NCBI RefSeq assembly: GCF_041381155.1
Contig: NC_091138.1
Span: 33,163,604-33,227,603, forward strand
DNA from: Argopecten irradians
Lineage: Eukaryota; Mollusca; Bivalvia; Pectinida; Pectinidae
DNA: 64,000 nucleotides
Direction: 5' to 3'
Position 1 is the stretch's first letter. Each line of letters opens with the position of its first letter. Shown here piece by piece: positions 44,901-55,190 of this stretch. Both the position numbers and the translations under genes were made by a program. Under the pieces are notes generated by a model. That model had not been told where the DNA came from and ran no database searches. It saw only the letters and a program-made list of their open reading frames with translations.

Positions 44901-47900
44901 TTTACTGGGTTTGATGTCACATTCCATCGCTATTTATGTTTTAGTTTTAGTCCTTGTTCCACAGCTGATAGAATGGTTTATATTTTGGTTGCGAAATTTA
45001 CTCACAACATCAAAACTCACCTGTGAACACTCATCTTTACAGTCAATTAAGTTTCCATTCATACAGGGCACAGCCCATTCTCGCCTTTGTTTACTATGTA
45101 CACTATGTCTGGCTTGGCCCACCCATGCATATCAGTCAAATGTTTACATAATATCCGGGTAAAATTAGTTGAAAAAGTGGTGACGGGGACAAAAAAGAAT
45201 TCATACAACACCAGATTTCATAGAAGCTGATTCAACTTAACCGGGAAAAAATTCATTGATTATGTGGGATTGTGTACTTGTTCATATTAAGCGGGATTTC
45301 AATATATCCGAGTTCAATATAAGTGGGTTAGACTGTATATACAGTGGAACTCGGTTAATACGAACTCGAAGGGACCAAGATAAAACTTTGAGTTATCCGA
45401 GTGTTCGAATTAAGGGAGTTCTCATGTCTACTAACGATCTCTTTACTTGGTATATATAGACTAGTTCCATGTCGTAAAATGATGTGAACAAGAGAGATGT
45501 CAAAATCGCTGATGGTAGTTGCAAAATTATAACAATAATTTGTTTTATAAGTTTTCCAAATTCGAATTATCCGAGTTCTTTAAACAAAGATAAAGAGGGA
45601 ATTCGGCCGGGACCGGCAAAGTACTTCGTATTAAGCCGGGTTGTCAAATTATCCGAGTTCGTATTAACCAAGTTCCACTGTAATATCAATATATCGGAAC
45701 CTTTAAATGTAACACTAACCTTCGTTCGCATTCTGGTCTTTTTTCATGCCAGCCAAACTCTTTTGTCGATGCTCTTCTTTCGCAGCCTCCTTTTTCCTCA
45801 CATTTTCATTCTGTATCTTTTTTCTAAGCTCTTTGAGATTCCTGAAAATCAACAAATGATTCAATTCACTAGAAAGTCTAAAAAAGATTCAATTCTAGTA
45901 AGGAAATACTCTACAAATTATGTATTGTACAAATTCCAGTTAAGAAATGGCCTACATTTTATGTAATACATGATTCTGGTAAAGGAATATCGGTCATCTA
46001 CAAATTATATGATTTAATTATGCTAATTATCTACAAATTATTGTACTGATCAAATTTGATAAGGGAATAATTTAGTTTCATGGGTAATCATCAGTAAAAA
46101 TACAGGCACAGTATTGCCAGACACAATAACAGATGTGAACAGGCAGATTTTGCAACATGGCCTCCACTTGAAATCTGCCACTGTTTATTTCTTAAACGGT
46201 TTTTGGATACATAATTGCAATGAATAAATCACATACATCTGCTATGTAGTTTTGTGTTTGCTCATTGGTCAGTTATCTGCCCTTGTAAGTAGGTATTGGT
46301 TGCAATATTTTTAGAATAGCATCATAACTTCCAGAGACATTTTCATACACAGACTTTTATGTAACAATAAAAAATAGAGCAAATTATATGTATTTGTATA
46401 CAAAAAGGAACTGGATCACGCAATACTTATTTAACTAAGTTAAGCTCTCTTAATACATAAAGTTTAAAATTTGAATAAATATGAAGCAATAAGATATGCT
46501 ATTAAATTACCTTTTATTGTCTCTCATTTTCTTTTGTTTTTTCAGTTCTTCATCTGTTTTTTTGACAAAATCGTGATACATGACGCTGCCATCACACAAG
46601 CCATCTTCTATCTTCACCAACTGTAACGTAAGTCTGGGCCCTAGTTCTGTCATCCTGTGTACAGATAATAACATGAACCATACATTAAGGCCCAATAAGC
46701 GTAACTGCGTTAATGGTCATTGTTAGGCAGCATCATATCAAGAAGTACAAGATGGATTTTACATAGCTGGTTTTTGATTCCATGTACCTGAGAACAGCCA
46801 AGAGGCCAGTCAAAAATTTGTAAAAGAAGCGACATTTGCACTGCTAAAATTGACATTAAAAATTTGACCTCATCAACACATACATTGTACATTTTTTTAT
46901 TTTGTACAAATTGTTTATCCATGGAGCTGCTGTTACCGAGTTGTTAAAGTGCTACAACACATCTCCACAAGCCCTCCACCTCAAATCCCACATGGGGAAG
47001 TTAACAGGTACTGACTATAGATCCATTGCTTCCTCAGGTTCTGTGGCCCCCCCTTCTTAAATCAGGAAATAGGACAAGCATCTACCAACCAAACTGTCAT
47101 TTTCTCTCACAATGATATTAAGAGTCTAATATGACATTGGTGATACAATACCAGAAAAATCTTGGCCCACTTAAACTGAGTGATCTTTCATTTTGTCTCA
47201 TGCATATATAGTTTGTTAGTCTGTCTTTACTCCTCAAAAATGCAGAAAATCTCAATATAACCTTTACCAATAATATACAAGTACCATGTTCAACGCAATA
47301 AGCGTCCCCGTCCCTATATAAGTGCCCCACATGCTTTTTGAGGCCTCAAGTTTACATACAATGACTTAAATACAGACTGACACTATGAAAAACCGTGAAG
47401 ATATTTTTTTTTTAATTGATTACTTGCATACTTGGTGCAATAATTTAATGAAATGTCCGTCCATTCAGTTTTCAATTTTTTAACCACCCTAGGCATTTAT
47501 TGGGTATATATATATATATATGGTATATGATTTGTGCTAGGAGTCCCAGGTGTCAAAGTGGAAGCAAAGGTGGGTTTTTTTACAATGAATGTGGGATGGC
47601 CCTGTGCTCCTACCTGATAGCACTCTTTGTGGACTTGATATTGCCTCGGCTACTTATGCTTTGCGGTAGCACAACCTCATTTTCTGGACCATCCAGTTCT
47701 GCTTCACTTTCTGATAAATTACCTCCCCTGAAAATAAGCATTGACATATATACTCCAGTTCCATAATTTATGGTTTATAATATTTCATAAAGTGTATAAT
47801 ATTTTTATCATTTAACAAGATTTGGTTTGTTTAGTTTTTTCCATTTTTGTGTAACCTAATCAAATATTTGTACTAAGAAGTACCGATTAAGAATTAGAAA

Positions 47901-50900
47901 AAAACAAAAACAATTTCACCAAATAAATGCACATATTGTATCTAATATAACAACTGGAAAGACAGGCTCTGGCATGATGATTGTTACAGGGATTATTCAT
48001 TACAGATGCAGGGCCTTGTTCAGCTAATTTATGAATGTCCTTACTTAAAGAATTTTTCACACAAATATTGATAGAAATTAGAAATCAGACATTGTCGAAA
48101 TGAGCAATAGCAATTTGAAAGTTAAATACATGAAGGATGATCAATAGGGGACAGTCGCAGCATGAAGGCTATCAATGCTAACATCAAGCCAGACCACAGT
48201 CATTTGGCTCTATAAACATATATATATATATTTATATATAATACTGTGTCAAGGTTTATAACTCAGCCGGCCATATAACACTACCCAATTTCAGAAAAAG
48301 TATGATTATTAACAAACCATATAAGATGTGACAATAGGAATACTCTCGATTGACAGCCAGATAATTTATCATTAATTTGATATATGATACAATATACATC
48401 ATGCCGTATAAATATCACAAGGTATCCAGAAACATCGGAAAACTGACTGATTTCAACTGGTCAGACACTGTGGTGTATTCCGATTAACATGCATGTGGCT
48501 AGACAAGCCTTACACTACAAAGTTGATATATTGTAAGGGAGATAACCCTGCCCATTTTAACACTTTTCAATACTCACTGTTTTATATACTCGCTGATGTC
48601 GTCAAACTTGCTCATATCTGGAACTGTTGACTTGATCAGCTTCTTAACTCCCCTTGTCATACCAACTGGTACAATTTTGATATTACTGTACAATAAATGG
48701 AAAGATCATTTCAGTTAAGAATACACAGGGAACTTGGAACCACTATTCATGAGTCGATATCAGTACAAGGGAAAGACAATCACTCATCTTTTCTCCCCCC
48801 CCCCCCCCCCCCCCGACATATTCGGGAATGTGGGATGTATACGTGAATTAGAATGGTTCCTTCAATAATTTCTGGTATTTAATTGATAAAATCTGATATA
48901 TTGTATATTTTGTTATAGTTAGATTACTTATAGATTCAGATAATATATTGATAGACTACAAGTCAGAATTAACAAGATCAATCATTAGCATGTATCATAG
49001 TAACAAGCGCAAATATGTCTTACTGTACAAAATATGCCAAAAGGAAACTTTTGTGGATCAATACTTACTAATGTCTGAATTCTATTAACTTAGTCTCTGC
49101 ATCATAACTCAGTAGTACACATCTCCTTATAGTGTTCAAGTTTACCTGAAATTAAATGAGACACATAAAATAGTAATCCCAGCTCTTTTAGTATTACACA
49201 TAATATACTTCAGGTTTCGAGTCCATCATTTAGGATTACCATACTTTGGTATACAGTGTAACTTCCCAAAACCGAACCGTCTCAAAACCGATCACCTCTA
49301 GACACTGAACATGGATGTCATGTACGGAATGAATTCCTCTTTATTAATTGTATATAAAACTTCCCAAAACCGATCCCTCCAAATTCCGAATACTGGACCG
49401 ATTTTGAGATCGGAATAGTCGAACGTAACTAAAATACACTTCTGAAAACCGGCCTTACCTGAGCTACACCGATAGATTGCACTGAGGTCTGATCAACCAA
49501 CCGTGAAATACACACATACCTGTACCATAGTTGCCGCATGCCATGTCCTGGGGCATGAATACAGGTGTGAATGCTATAGGTACAAGATAGTTATACCCGA
49601 GATGGTGGTGTAATTATTTAATCATGTCTATTGTTTAGATATTTAACGAAAGTCCACCACATGAACGCGGTTTGTTTACTGTAGGAAAACAAGCAGAGCT
49701 AGTAATAAAGAGAAAGTTTTGTATTCAAATTACACGGGTTTTTTATTTACATAAATGAAGTTGTCGGATAACATAAATTATCTGTATGAAGAAGCCGAAG
49801 CCATGTATTCTGTATGAAGAAGCCGAAGCCAGGTATTGTTTTAGAAAATGACTACCGGTATGTCATATAATGACCGGCATTGACTGTTCATCGTGTAATT
49901 AGACCATATAATTTGATACTTGACCTAACCGGAAGCGATCGGCCGTATAGAACATCCCCAAGAACATTCACGCAACTAACTAACTAAACTACGTTTATAA
50001 GCGGTAACAAAGTCAAGATTGTTTTGATTCATTCCTTTTAAACGTATGATTCTCTCTTTTGTGATAACAGTCACATCAACAATCATTATCGGTCGGTATT
50101 AACGAACACTAGGCATACATGCGGTACACTAGTGTAAAAAACGACTTCAGATCGATTAAATCTGGATCGTAATGATCAGTATTCGGTTCACTTCTCCAAA
50201 CCGAACCCTCTCTAAACCGACCAAAATTATATGCATCGACCACGATCGGTTTCGGAAGGTTCCACTCTATCATCAAACTGCTATACCATACTGTCAGTAT
50301 TAAAATTCTATATAACTCATTATTTCCTGCGCCTATTGAAAACGAAAAGATTGTGGCATATAAAATCCTTCCACAAGTTTATACATTTCATTTTGCATAG
50401 CCACAAGTGTAATATTCTCTGCATCACATCACTAATATTTATGGAAATAGGAGAAACTTAGTTTCTGTTAGTTTCTACACAGCACAGGTGAAATCATCCT
50501 CGATACTCCAGGGCTTCCGATCACTTACGATGTAGAGATCATAAGTGATCGGAAGCCCTGGAGTATCGAGGATGAGGTGAAATTGGCTTGAATGTGACAT
50601 TTTCATCATGAAAGATATTTACCTGTATGTGATGTCACACAGTGATTATGACATCATAGATACATGAAATGTCAAAACAATTTCCATTGTATATGGCTGT
50701 ATGACCTAGCTTATACCAGGCCAGTTATATGCTAAAACATTACCATTACCCTGTATTTGTGCACAATTTACTAAGATGATCATGGAAGAGCACTTACCCT
50801 ATTTACATTGATTGAAGGAAACATATTCTGAAACATTGAGGAGAGAAGCTTAGTGTGCATTTCATCACCACCAAAGTTGTTCATCACTAAAAGAGGATGG

Positions 50901-52893
50901 TACATGAATTGCTTCTGTTCCAAGTTTGGTTTCCGTAGCGACGAAATCACATCCTTACATAGACAGTAGTTGTGAATCTTGAATGTCATGGTGGGCCCCC
51001 TCGGAATTCTCACCACACGCAGATTGGTAGCGATTTCTGTTTTACTGAGCATGAGAAAATGTGTGACATTCAAAACGCCGGCAACATTCACGAAATCCTT
51101 CAATGCATTCTTCTTTCTTGCCTATAAAGAAAATACATATCAAATGTATAAATGTTGAAAAAGAATTGAAGAGAAATGATATTTCATATACATATAAAGC
51201 TGTATAAAAATTTATAAACTCTAGACTAAGTTTGGAATCTGCCACAAACAAGAATAATGCAATGCAATATTATGTATTTAACCAAAATTAAGCTGTCTGA
51301 TTCAAAGAAGCATAAAATCAAATCCTCTAACATATTGTTGACTCAGGACATGTGACCATTAACTGATGTTACACATCTACCAAAAGAAACACAGTACCTT
51401 GAGATTTCTTGCTGTGAATGGTTCCATCACATGACGCAAGTCTTTGATAAGTTGCAGGATATTTTTACCAACATGACCCCTATTGAACACAAAAGAATGG
51501 GGAGCCTTGGAATAGCAGTCTTCTTGATACTGCAGTTGCTTCTGTTTCATAGTCTTCTGACGTTTGCTCTGTAAAACAAAATGTGAGAAAATGCATTTCT
51601 GAGAACAAGTTACCTTGGACATTGATATGTTATCACATAACATGTACATGGTATGTGTGCATCTCACCAAAACACAAGAAACCTTACTCCCATTACATGA
51701 GAGTCGACTGATCAGCCGGTTTTTTATCGGACGTTATTTTGCTGTCAACTCTCATTTCCGAAGGTTTATTTCTTTGATGCAGCTTCCGATGTCAGATGAA
51801 GGCGGAAGGAAAAATGCAATAATATCAATATGTTTAGCTCTATCAGTGATAACATTGATGTGTACTTACAGTTTAGTTATTAATTATCTCATTTATCTAG
51901 TAAAACCATAACTTGAGGCCTCATAAAATAGTATTTTAGCGGATTAGATATGATGAATCATTTCCGTAACATTTTGACCTTGTTTTAAATATGGCGGCTG
52001 GTTACTACAAAAATCGTAAGGTGAAATCAAGCGGGCAGAATACAAGTGAAAGTAAATTAAAGGCAGATCAAGTGTTTTGGGGACTTTGCAATTCGTTTTT
52101 TTTTTCTCTTCTTTTTACCGGCCGTATTGCTATCAACATGAAGTTTTGTCTGGGTCATGAAAGTTTACGTTAGGAGATGTAAATATTTGTTTAAGATGGA
52201 TTTTACAGCTGATTTTTTTTCAAAATACTTAATCTATGAAAAAGAGGTAGGTATTTGACATTGATGACTATTTAAATATGATTTAAACCTTTTTATATTG
52301 TCACAATCCAAACATTGAAAATATTACCCTCAGCATCGTGTAAATGGCCTATCAGAAGGTAAAGGTTAGACACATCGCAATATTCCAAAAGTGTCTCGTT
52401 TTACTATACCACTAACATTGTTGGAGTAAAGAAACCTTAGCTCATTAGCCCCTGTAAACACATTTGAAATCTTCTGATATAGCTATAAATCATATTTTAC
52501 TTTTTCTTAACATCTTGGAATGAGTGCAAGAGCACATAATAAATACCTAATTGTACCTTATATAATTATTGGAAGTGATTCTATACTGGCTGTATTTTTT
52601 AATACTGTGTATTTGAATAAAAAGTAAAAATGTATACAGAATTATTTATTGAAGTTTGTAATTCTAGAAAATGGGTACTTGATGCTTTGACAGCAAATTT
52701 ATCAAATGCCAGTTTTTTTTAAGGAAGTTTCCATCATCTTCTAAACTAAGACATACGTTACCACTGCAAAATGCAATAACGTTTACACGACTCCAGGGCC
52801 TCTACGAAAAAATAAAATAACACTGGTGCGGTAGACTCTGGAGATCGCAGCCTAACCGCTATCGATCATACTTACTTTCTTTGGTTTACCCAT
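35822..52893 (-). CDS. PPAN: Peter pan homolog, Brix-domain ribosome biogenesis factor
   Basis: Ten exons: 52893-52876, 51568-51398, 51121-50798, 49145-49069, 48685-48578, 47727-47614, 46654-46511, 45841-45720, 37227-37165 and 36075-35822. Phases match throughout, giving 464 aa, close to vertebrate PPAN. Role from family knowledge: nucleolar factor for large-subunit (pre-60S) rRNA maturation, related to yeast Ssf1. Seen here: a Brix domain from about residue 29 to 295 with HSFVFNRG, VMEPFTARNL, RKKNALKDF, VTHFLMLSKTE, PRGPTMTFKI, MFQNMFPSINV, VNLNTIRRC, LSESEAELDG and GPRLTLQLVKIEDG; then a Lys/Glu-rich helix, an acidic ADYYRQEVGED segment, and a Lys-rich tail with two SGPPxKKKKxD repeats (probable nuclear/nucleolar targeting). 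The first exon is only 18 nt (MGKPKK). Donor of exon 9 is GTCAGC, a weak site. Intron 8 (8.5 kb) is swollen by transposons. Confidence 0.95.
37452..37819. mobile_element. MITE with TTTAAAGATGCTCCA termini, copy 2
   Basis: Ends CTTTTAAAGATGCTCCAT and AGTGGAGCATCTTTAAGG are inverted. The interior aligns with the copy at 321-670 (ATGCAATTAATTA, AGCTCAAACTTT, AAGTAAGTAACTTTTGT). Lies in the large intron of PPAN. Confidence 0.75.
38051..38255 (+). repeat. Tandem duplication, ~107 bp unit
   Basis: ATAGTCCATAATAAGATGTA begins both copies (38051 and 38158), followed by ACATACACCCT, CCGAGTTA and AATATCAATTCACTACACAC in each. A few substitutions and one short deletion separate them. Confidence 0.9.
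39063..39265 (+). mobile_element. Degenerate tRNA-derived SINE
   Basis: CATATTACCACAAGCCCAAC, then a decayed B box (GAGTTTGAATCCC), GTACTGACTGCTGGTCAGTG, GGGTACTCCAGTTTTCCTCC and a GACATTAACTAATAAAACC end follow the same order as the copy at 7855-8079 but on the plus strand. The A box is not recognisable. Confidence 0.65.
39590..39856. mobile_element. Palindrome-associated MITE core, copy 1
   Basis: Blocks TTGACAGTGTTA, GTTAGGGAAAAGATAACTCT, GGTAGGGAAAAGACA, TCATCAATACATGCAG and ACATGGGTCTATGTAA recur in diverged form in the copy at 43276-43514. It abuts the palindrome at 39857-39965. Confidence 0.55.
39857..39965. repeat. Near-perfect 109-bp palindrome
   Basis: Left arm AGGAGAATGTCC, then AGCTGTCTATTCTTTGAAA and TAATGGATTGGAC; the right arm is the inverse with a single small difference near GTCCGAAAGC/GCTTGAGGAC. 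The centre CAAGGCCGTAGGCCGAG is itself a mini-palindrome. Confidence 0.92.
40146..41229. mobile_element. 1.1 kb non-autonomous pogo-like element
   Basis: Inverted ends CAGTAAACCCCTCTAACTCG and CAGTAAAACCCCTATAACTC, flanked by TA on both sides. Inner subterminal repeats of ATTCGTCGAA and ATTCCTCGAAC type. No transposase frame survives. Located in PPAN intron 8, about 100 bp from the recombinase pseudogene. Confidence 0.8.
41330..43090 (+). pseudogene. Crypton-type (DUF3504-like) tyrosine recombinase, broken
   Basis: Exon 41330-42282 and exon 42526 to the stop ending at 43090 are joined by a GT-AG intron, antisense to PPAN in its intron 8. Family: tyrosine recombinase domain of Crypton transposons and derived host genes (ZMYM2/KIAA1958 type). 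Seen: an acidic N-terminus, a helical core-binding part (KTRWAINLFANWQKE, about residue 98), box I Arg in ALRAGQEHRNLR (Arg about 250), then YTEDVSKTNRGGIMHRKL, KCIVKLYTKF, NDAFYLRPRK, and NHSLCATAATRLY...TGHQS...VRAYKRTS with His and the Tyr nucleophile. Breaks: the original frame stops at 42137-42139. The YTEDVSK segment reads in another frame, and the original frame is regained near 42225. The box II Arg (HxLR) is Cys (TGC, one change from CGC). Probably inactive. Family call by motif, not by search. Confidence 0.8.
43210..43275. repeat. Palindrome P1, deletion derivative
   Basis: Outer arms CAAGTGGACAGGGATATCT and its inverse; the interior keeps only one half (GACCAGCCAAAATCTTTCAC) of the interior of P2 at 43515-43630. 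Confidence 0.8.
43276..43514. mobile_element. Palindrome-associated MITE core, copy 2
   Basis: Ends ACAGACCCATGTAAGATTCT and, inverted, ACAGACCATGCAAGATTATT. It is flanked by palindromes P1 and P2. Related to the copy at 39590-39856. Confidence 0.65.
43515..43630. repeat. Palindrome P2, 116 bp
   Basis: Arms of about 48 bp: CAAGTGGACAGGGATATCTC, AACTCTCGTGAAAGTATTTG, GCTGG and the inverse with few mismatches, around a loop with CCAACCCTGGGCAAGCCTCG. Confidence 0.88.
44111..45335. mobile_element. 1.2 kb non-autonomous pogo-like element
   Basis: Inverted ends CAGTCTGACCCGGATAAAAT and CAGTCTAACCCACTTATATT, TA on both sides. Subterminal TTCATAATAAGCGGG and TTCATATTAAGCGGG repeats. Short open frames inside (for example 44858-44643 minus) lack recognisable transposase motifs. 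Confidence 0.75.
45342..45680. mobile_element. 339-bp pogo-like MITE
   Basis: Ends CAGTGGAACTCGGTTAATAC and CAGTGGAACTTGGTTAATAC (inverted), TA flanks. It is separated from the preceding element only by TATATA, and ends 40 bp from PPAN exon 8. Confidence 0.85.
46927..47060 (+). mobile_element. Decayed tRNA-SINE fragment in PPAN intron 6
   Basis: GTTACCGAGTTGTTAAAGTG resembles a mutated A box; CACAAGCCCTCCACCTCAAA followed by TCCCACATGGGG resembles the B-box part of the other SINE copies. The tail is largely lost. Confidence 0.45.
47282..47525. mobile_element. TACCAT-type MITE, second copy, PPAN intron 6
   Basis: The left TACCATGTTCAACGCAATAA and TTTTTGAGGCCTCAA match 35331-35530. The right end TAGGCATTTATTGGGT is followed by an (AT)n expansion before TATGGTA. 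Confidence 0.7.
48795..48814 (+). repeat. Poly-C run of 20
   Basis: Uninterrupted cytosines in PPAN intron 4, a site where length errors are likely. Confidence 0.95.
49254..50267. mobile_element. 1.0 kb pogo-like element, PPAN intron 3
   Basis: The left end CAGTGTAACTTCCCAAAACC has a diverged inverse on the right (GGTTTCGGAAGGTTCCACTC), with subterminal CCGAACC and AAACCGA repeats at both sides. TA lies next to each end. No transposase. Confidence 0.7.
50486..50583. mobile_element. 80-bp palindromic element with 9-bp target duplication
   Basis: Perfect inverted arms (50495-50526 and its inverse ending at 50574; CATCCTCGATACTCCAGGGC onward) surround a loop of about 15 bp. AGGTGAAAT flanks both sides (50486-50494 and 50575-50583). 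Perfect arms plus a perfect 9-bp direct repeat mark a recent insertion; 9-bp duplications are typical of MULE-type transposition. Confidence 0.85.
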
Positions 52894-54790
52894 GTCTAAG
52901 CCTAATTATTATTGAAAACTTTTAACACGTGCTTCCGTGGACACCTTGCCAATTTTCCTGTGGTCTCGGTTAACCAGGCCCTTGCTCACTGTTGAAATCG
53001 TATTCATATCAAACGTCTGTTTGGCCGAGATTTGTTTTTCTCCTTTAAACAGTGCCCCCTGTCGGTGTTGTTTGGTATAAGGGATTTCCCCGATGAATTT
53101 TATAAATAGCATCGTGCACACTGATTCCTGGTCCATTTTCCAAAAATATGATATAGACGTTCACATTACAAAGTGTGTACTATAAAAAAAAAAAAAATTG
53201 TAAAACGCCTAAGATATCTGAGATCATGGCGTGTAAACTTAATATAATTGACTAGTCATCGTCTTCAAGTCAGTATTGTACACGTACTGTACTGTAAGAG
53301 TGATCTCCCTTCCATCGATTGTACGAAATTTGGTATATAGGCGTATTATTCAGTTTCCCAAAATCAGAAACATATATACATAGAGATTGGAAACTCCTTC
53401 TTTGTCTATATTGACAGGCAGAGGGACCTCCAGTTTATAGGTATTTTCCCTTGGCTAACTTCTTTTTAGTGTATTCCTTTAAACATGATATTTTTGCATC
53501 AACACAAAGTCTAAATATTATATCATGGTTTGATGTGATCAGTTTTCCCAATTGATGTTATTTAATATGATTTTTGAAAGTATTAAAATGAGCAATTTTA
53601 CCTGATTTTTCAAAAGTCAGGCATTCAAAACCGGAAGTGCAATTTGTTTTATTAATATATAAGTAAATTATTATTTTTTCTTTCCAAAATCTTACTCAAA
53701 CCATCTGAAAATTACTGAACTTTTATAACATATCAAAGTTATTCTGCTGTATTTAACTATTTAAGAGTTTATCTAAAAGCCCATAGGGACATACAGAGGT
53801 ACATCTGCCTATCGTAAAAATGGCGAAGTTGCCAATCTCTATGTATATATGTTTCTGCCAAAATATTACAAATTTATTCAGTTAACATAAATCAGTGATT
53901 CTACAAGTAAATTAGTCTACATAGATCTACAATGTATATCTTTATACTGACACAGATTTTTCAGATTCAGTAGAGTGAGATGGTCAAGTGAACACTTTAA
54001 TTATGACTATATCAGAAGAGCCTTTGAACTTTAATGGGGAAAATGAGGGGTCTTTTTCAATTTTGTATCGGATATGATTTCTGATCATCCATAGTTTATC
54101 ATAGACTTAAATGGGTAACCTTCGAGTAGATACGAGGGTGACAATCGTTCCTAAAGCTTGTTAGATATATACTGTTCTCAATAAAATAAAAATAAAATAA
54201 AAAAGGTGTGTAACCATAACCCCTAAATAATTACCCATTGATATCCAGGATGGTGAATAGCACAATATTATATCAATATTGTCATTTCTTCAATATGATT
54301 AACTTTTAGCCCGGTTAAACATTTCGCCAATCGCGGTTTTAATTATATTCCTATTATAGAAAAAAAGTTTCTCAAATTTTAGGTATAATTCTTTAGAGAA
54401 AAAGAGGCAATTTTGTAAAGTTCTGTTTGTGAAAACCATCGGAGCTAGTTTTCCCTAAAGGGATTGGTTGGTTTGGTTATATGAAATAACGAATTAGGTT
54501 CGGGTTACCTCTGTTAGCGACTTTAAAGTAACGGGTGTTTCTCCTCCTTTCTCAACACAGGCACGTTAGGGCCGACTAGTGTGAACGCAACATGTATCAG
54601 AATGATTGCGTGTCGGTTTTGATGAACTGGAGTACGGTGTATATCGCCTTGGTGACGACTTGTACTATTTTGTAGGATGTTTAGAAGAGAATTGACCTTT
54701 TTAACCAAAAATATCAATATTATTGAGGCTTTCAAGTTTTAAGCTTCAAATCAATTTGATAGAACACCGAATGCTATCTCAATATTTACA

Positions 54791-54930
54791 TAGTCCGCTA
54801 AACCTGCCTATATAATTAGGCTTTTTATTTAATATTTTTGCCCAAATATAAACTATATATTAGACAAAACAAAGAAAATGATAACAATAATAAAATAAAG
54901 CCTAATAACATAGGCAGGTTTTGCGGAGTA
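54791..54930. mobile_element. 140-bp MITE, TAGTCCGC termini
   Basis: TAGTCCGCTAAACCTGCCTA and, inverted, TACTCCGCAAAACCTGCCTA, followed in each arm by TTAGGCTTT. Same family as 23375-23660. Confidence 0.88.
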
Positions 54931-55033
54931 AATATAACCGAACTTTTAAAAATTTGCGTCCAAGAATTCCGAATGTTTTCCGAAAAATAGGCATAGTCTA
55001 AGCATAGTTTTCATACCTTAATTCCAGTTATTT

Positions 55034-55190
55034 AAGGATTAAAGTCTCTTTCTGGTGGTTCTATCGAAGGATAAAGTTGAGTAGGGTATCGATATTTGGA
55101 ATGGACCGCGAAGCGGTCCATGAAACAAATATCGATACCCTACTCACCTTTATCCTTCGATAGAACCACCAGAAAGAGACTTTAATCCTT
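55034..55190. repeat. 157-bp palindrome with nested GC hairpin
   Basis: Arms of about 66 bp begin AAGGATTAAAGTCTCTTTCT and are almost perfect. The centre is a separate short hairpin, GGACCGCGAAGCGGTCC. Confidence 0.92.

Noticed and set aside
45842-50797. Box C/D snoRNAs in PPAN introns, as some animals have
   Set aside because: RTGATGA-like motifs occur on the minus strand (near 46097 and 50610), but no CTGA box D at proper spacing or terminal stem was found.
51991-52173. Plus-strand frame MAAGYYKNRKVKSSG... in PPAN intron 1
   Set aside because: The ATGGCGGC start is attractive and a possible exon follows near 52205, but there is no matching donor, no recognised family and no continuation; left unannotated.
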